From assembly GCA_947455385.1 (NCBI GenBank), contig CANGNR010000070.1, positions 1 through 6,542 on the forward strand: 6,542 nt of DNA, given 5' to 3'. Positions 5,537 to 6,542 of the stretch are shown one piece after another. The notes beneath the pieces were generated by a model. That model saw nothing but the letters and a program-made list of their open reading frames with translations. It was not told the DNA's origin and did not search any database. The translations under genes and the position numbers were made by a program. Within the stretch, counting starts at the first letter, position 1, and the number at the start of each line of letters is the position of its first letter. The DNA is from Microbacteriaceae bacterium. GTDB taxonomy: Bacteria; Actinomycetota; Actinomycetes; Actinomycetales; Microbacteriaceae.

Positions 5537-5560
5537 GCGAGGCTGCGTCCAGCCTGTCGC
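5537..5560. repeat. Hairpin in the divergent region
   Basis: AGGCTG (5540-5545) and CAGCCT (5550-5555) pair around CGTC. GCG/CGC (5537-5539 with 5558-5560) extend the stem past a 2-nt bulge. No U-run follows on either strand, so it is not a clear terminator. It lies just upstream of the possible VOC -10 box. Confidence 0.35.
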
Positions 5561-5562
5561 TG

Positions 5563-5583
5563 GATTTCGGAAGCCTCGAAATC
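5563..5583. repeat. Perfect 7-7-7 dyad in the divergent region
   Basis: GATTTCG (5563-5569) and CGAAATC (5577-5583) are perfect inverted arms around a 7-bp spacer. The size and place would suit a dimeric regulator, but no regulator is identified and the arms are short enough to arise by chance. Confidence 0.35.
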
Positions 5584-5677
5584 ATTAACGCGACATGCTC
5601 GGGTCTTGCGGAGAATAGGTGGAACGCGCTAACCCCTTTCTTCCCTTGTGATTACTGACGTGATGAAGTTCGCAATC

Positions 5678-5703
5678 ACTTTCTACGCCAACTTTCTACG
5701 CCA
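5678..5703. repeat. Exact 13-bp tandem repeat upstream of the YdeI-like gene
   Basis: ACTTTCTACGCCA occurs twice head to tail (5678-5690 and 5691-5703) with no mismatch. It lies 60-85 bp before the start codon. It may be a recent slippage duplication or a doubled protein-binding site. Confidence 0.85.
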
Positions 5704-5762
5704 TGTTTGTGTTCATGAAAACTTGATGTCAGGCCAAGATTTTGCTGAGGAATTATCCTGAG

Positions 5763-6371
5763 GTGGTGAGTATTCAAGATCGCGAGCACCTAGAAGTCTC
5801 GACTTCCAGCGAACTTTTTGCGTGGTTGGAGAAAAACCACTCATCATCCCCGGGGCTCTGGGTGGTCACTCACAAAAAAGTCTCGGGCAAGCCAGCCCCA
5901 TCCTACGAAGACATCGTTCGGGCCGCGCTGTGCTTTGGTTGGGTAGATAGCATCCCCGGCAAGGTAGACGATTTACGTTCGAAACTATACATCTCGCCTC
6001 GAAAACCAAAGAGCGCTTGGTCGCAGGCTAACAAGCAGCGCATCGACGATCTAATGGCGAACGGGCTTCTTCAGCCAGCAGGTTTGAAGGCAGTTGAAGC
6101 TGCCAAGGCCTCGGGAGCGTGGTCTCTCATTGATTCTGCTCAAAACACAGAGATCCCAACGGATCTAGCCGATGCATTCGACAATCTCCCAGGTAGTTTT
6201 CAAAACTTTGAGGAATTCCCGAAAGGTGTCAGAAAACAAATCTTGGAATGGATCGCACAAGCCAAGACGGACGCGACCCGTCATAAAAGGATTCTTGAAA
6301 CTGCCACGTTGGCAGAACAAAACGTTCGTGCCAATCAGTGGCGAGACAAGAAAAAGAAACTAGAACCCTAG
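5763..6371 (+). CDS. YdeI/OmpD-associated family protein
   Basis: This roughly 202-residue protein has the features of the YdeI/OmdA family, named for bacteriocin-protection or OmpD-associated proteins; its molecular role is poorly known. Recognisable parts: an N-terminal ELFAWLEKNHSSSPGLWVV at about 17-35, the KKVSGKPAPSYEDIVRAALCFGWVDS core at about 38-63, SPRKPKSAWSQANK at 78-91, and a C-terminal helical domain with PKGVRKQILEWIAQAKTDATRHKRI. The end is very basic (RDKKKKLEP). The start is uncertain: GTG 5763, GTG 5766 or TTG 5742. GTG 5763 is chosen because family similarity begins here and a GAGG at 5747-5750 precedes it, although 12 nt away. It is the only plus-strand gene, divergent from the VOC genes and convergent with tRNA-Ser, and parts of it are more AT-rich than its neighbours. 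Confidence 0.88.
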   Translation: MVSIQDREHLEVSTSSELFAWLEKNHSSSPGLWVVTHKKVSGKPAPSYEDIVRAALCFGWVDSIPGKVDDLRSKLYISPRKPKSAWSQANKQRIDDLMANGLLQPAGLKAVEAAKASGAWSLIDSAQNTEIPTDLADAFDNLPGSFQNFEEFPKGVRKQILEWIAQAKTDATRHKRILETATLAEQNVRANQWRDKKKKLEP

Positions 6372-6376
6372 TCGCG

Positions 6377-6421
6377 CAAACATAAAAGCCCCAGCCAGTT
6401 TCACTTCGCCTGGCGGGGCTT
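6377..6421 (-). terminator. Intrinsic terminator of tRNA-Ser, between convergent genes
   Basis: AAGCCCC-A-GCCAG (6386-6398) pairs with CTGGC-GGGGCTT (6410-6421), a 12-bp GC-rich stem with one bulged A. On the minus strand it is followed by TTTTATGTTT, a typical U-tract. On the plus strand only two T follow the stem, so it should work mainly for tRNA-Ser and less well for the YdeI-like gene, which ends 14 bp before the stem. Confidence 0.8.
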
Positions 6422-6422
6422 C

Positions 6423-6452
6423 GGTCACCGAGTCTTTCGACTCGCTTTGACC
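6423..6452 (-). other. Structured tRNA-Ser trailer with GAAA tetraloop
   Basis: On the minus-strand RNA, CGAGTC-GAAA-GACTCG forms a 6-bp stem with a GNRA tetraloop (6429-6444). It is enclosed by GGTCA/TGACC (6448-6452 with 6423-6427) across a small asymmetric internal loop. It sits between the tRNA 3' end and the terminator hairpin, one nt from the latter. Confidence 0.6.
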
Positions 6453-6455
6453 ACG

Positions 6456-6540
6456 CGGAGAATAAGGGATTCGAACCCTTGAGGGCTTGCACCCAACACG
6501 CTTTCCAAGCGTGCGCCATAGGCCACTAGGCGAATTCTCC
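6456..6540 (-). tRNA. tRNA-Ser (anticodon GGA)
   Basis: Read on the complement, this 85-nt gene folds completely. The acceptor stem is GGAGAAT with ATTCTCC, followed by discriminator G. The D-stem is GCC/GGC. The anticodon stem CACGC/GCGTG encloses loop TTGGAAA with GGA at 6504-6506. A long variable arm (class II, as expected for serine) follows, then the T-arm AAGGG-TTCGAAT-CCCTT. The 3' CCA is not encoded. It decodes UCC and UCU. Its promoter lies beyond the right edge. It is followed by a structured trailer and a U-tract terminator, and is convergent with the YdeI-like gene. Confidence 0.97.
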
Positions 6541-6542
6541 TC

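Larger units (their letters stand above)
5503..5762. other. Divergent intergenic region between the VOC and YdeI-like genes
   Basis: This 260-bp gap must hold promoters for both directions. On the complement TAAACT (5524-5529) is a possible -10 box for the VOC gene, with only a poor -35. I see no convincing promoter for the plus-strand gene. It also contains a 6-bp hairpin, a 21-bp dyad, a 13-bp tandem repeat and a dubious 32-codon frame. Confidence 0.45.

Noticed and set aside
6456..6540. tRNA-Ser as an integration site (att) for a mobile element
   Set aside because: No integrase and no direct repeat of the tRNA 3' end is seen in the window. The flank to the right is not available.

Overview
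The window looks like chromosomal DNA of a moderately high-GC actinobacterium. The gene content and style fit Microbacteriaceae, possibly a small-genome aquatic lineage. This rests on the base composition, frequent GTG/TTG starts, several apparently leaderless genes with a TANNNT box directly before the ATG, few strong Shine-Dalgarno sites, and family-level resemblance of the DUF4287, YdeI-like and AarF proteins. It is inference, since there is no phylogenetic marker except one tRNA.

Layout: all protein genes except one lie on the minus strand, so they read from right to left. From the right edge: a complete tRNA-Ser(GGA) on the minus strand, followed by a structured trailer and an intrinsic terminator. 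Convergent to it is the only plus-strand gene, a YdeI/OmpD-associated family protein. A 260-bp divergent intergenic region with a 13-bp tandem repeat and two dyads separates it from two VOC-fold (glyoxalase-like) genes on the minus strand. Next comes a compact vapB-vapC toxin-antitoxin operon. Its leaderless promoter is overlaid by two copies of AAGTG-N3-CACTT exactly 21 bp apart. Then a PadR-like winged-helix regulator lies 4 nt ahead of an AarF/ABC1/UbiB-family atypical kinase with C-terminal membrane segments. A small DUF4287 protein follows, then an unrecognised 153-aa protein. Last is a membrane protein cut by the left edge, with two transmembrane segments, a Pro/Gln-rich linker, a Cys/His cluster and a predicted coiled coil.

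Functional grouping: vapBC is a self-contained, autoregulated module. The PadR-AarF pair is the best candidate for a co-transcribed functional unit, with the regulator controlling a membrane-associated lipid/quinone-type kinase. The two VOC genes are adjacent but have separate start signals and dissimilar sequences. The last two left-hand genes share a similar sequence about 60 nt upstream of their starts, which hints at common control. I see no transposase, CRISPR array, phage gene or rRNA. Nothing amounts to a clearly new multi-gene system. The points most worth a second look are the vapBC operator architecture, the leaderless-promoter pattern, the PadR-AarF unit, the structured tRNA trailer and the truncated membrane protein.
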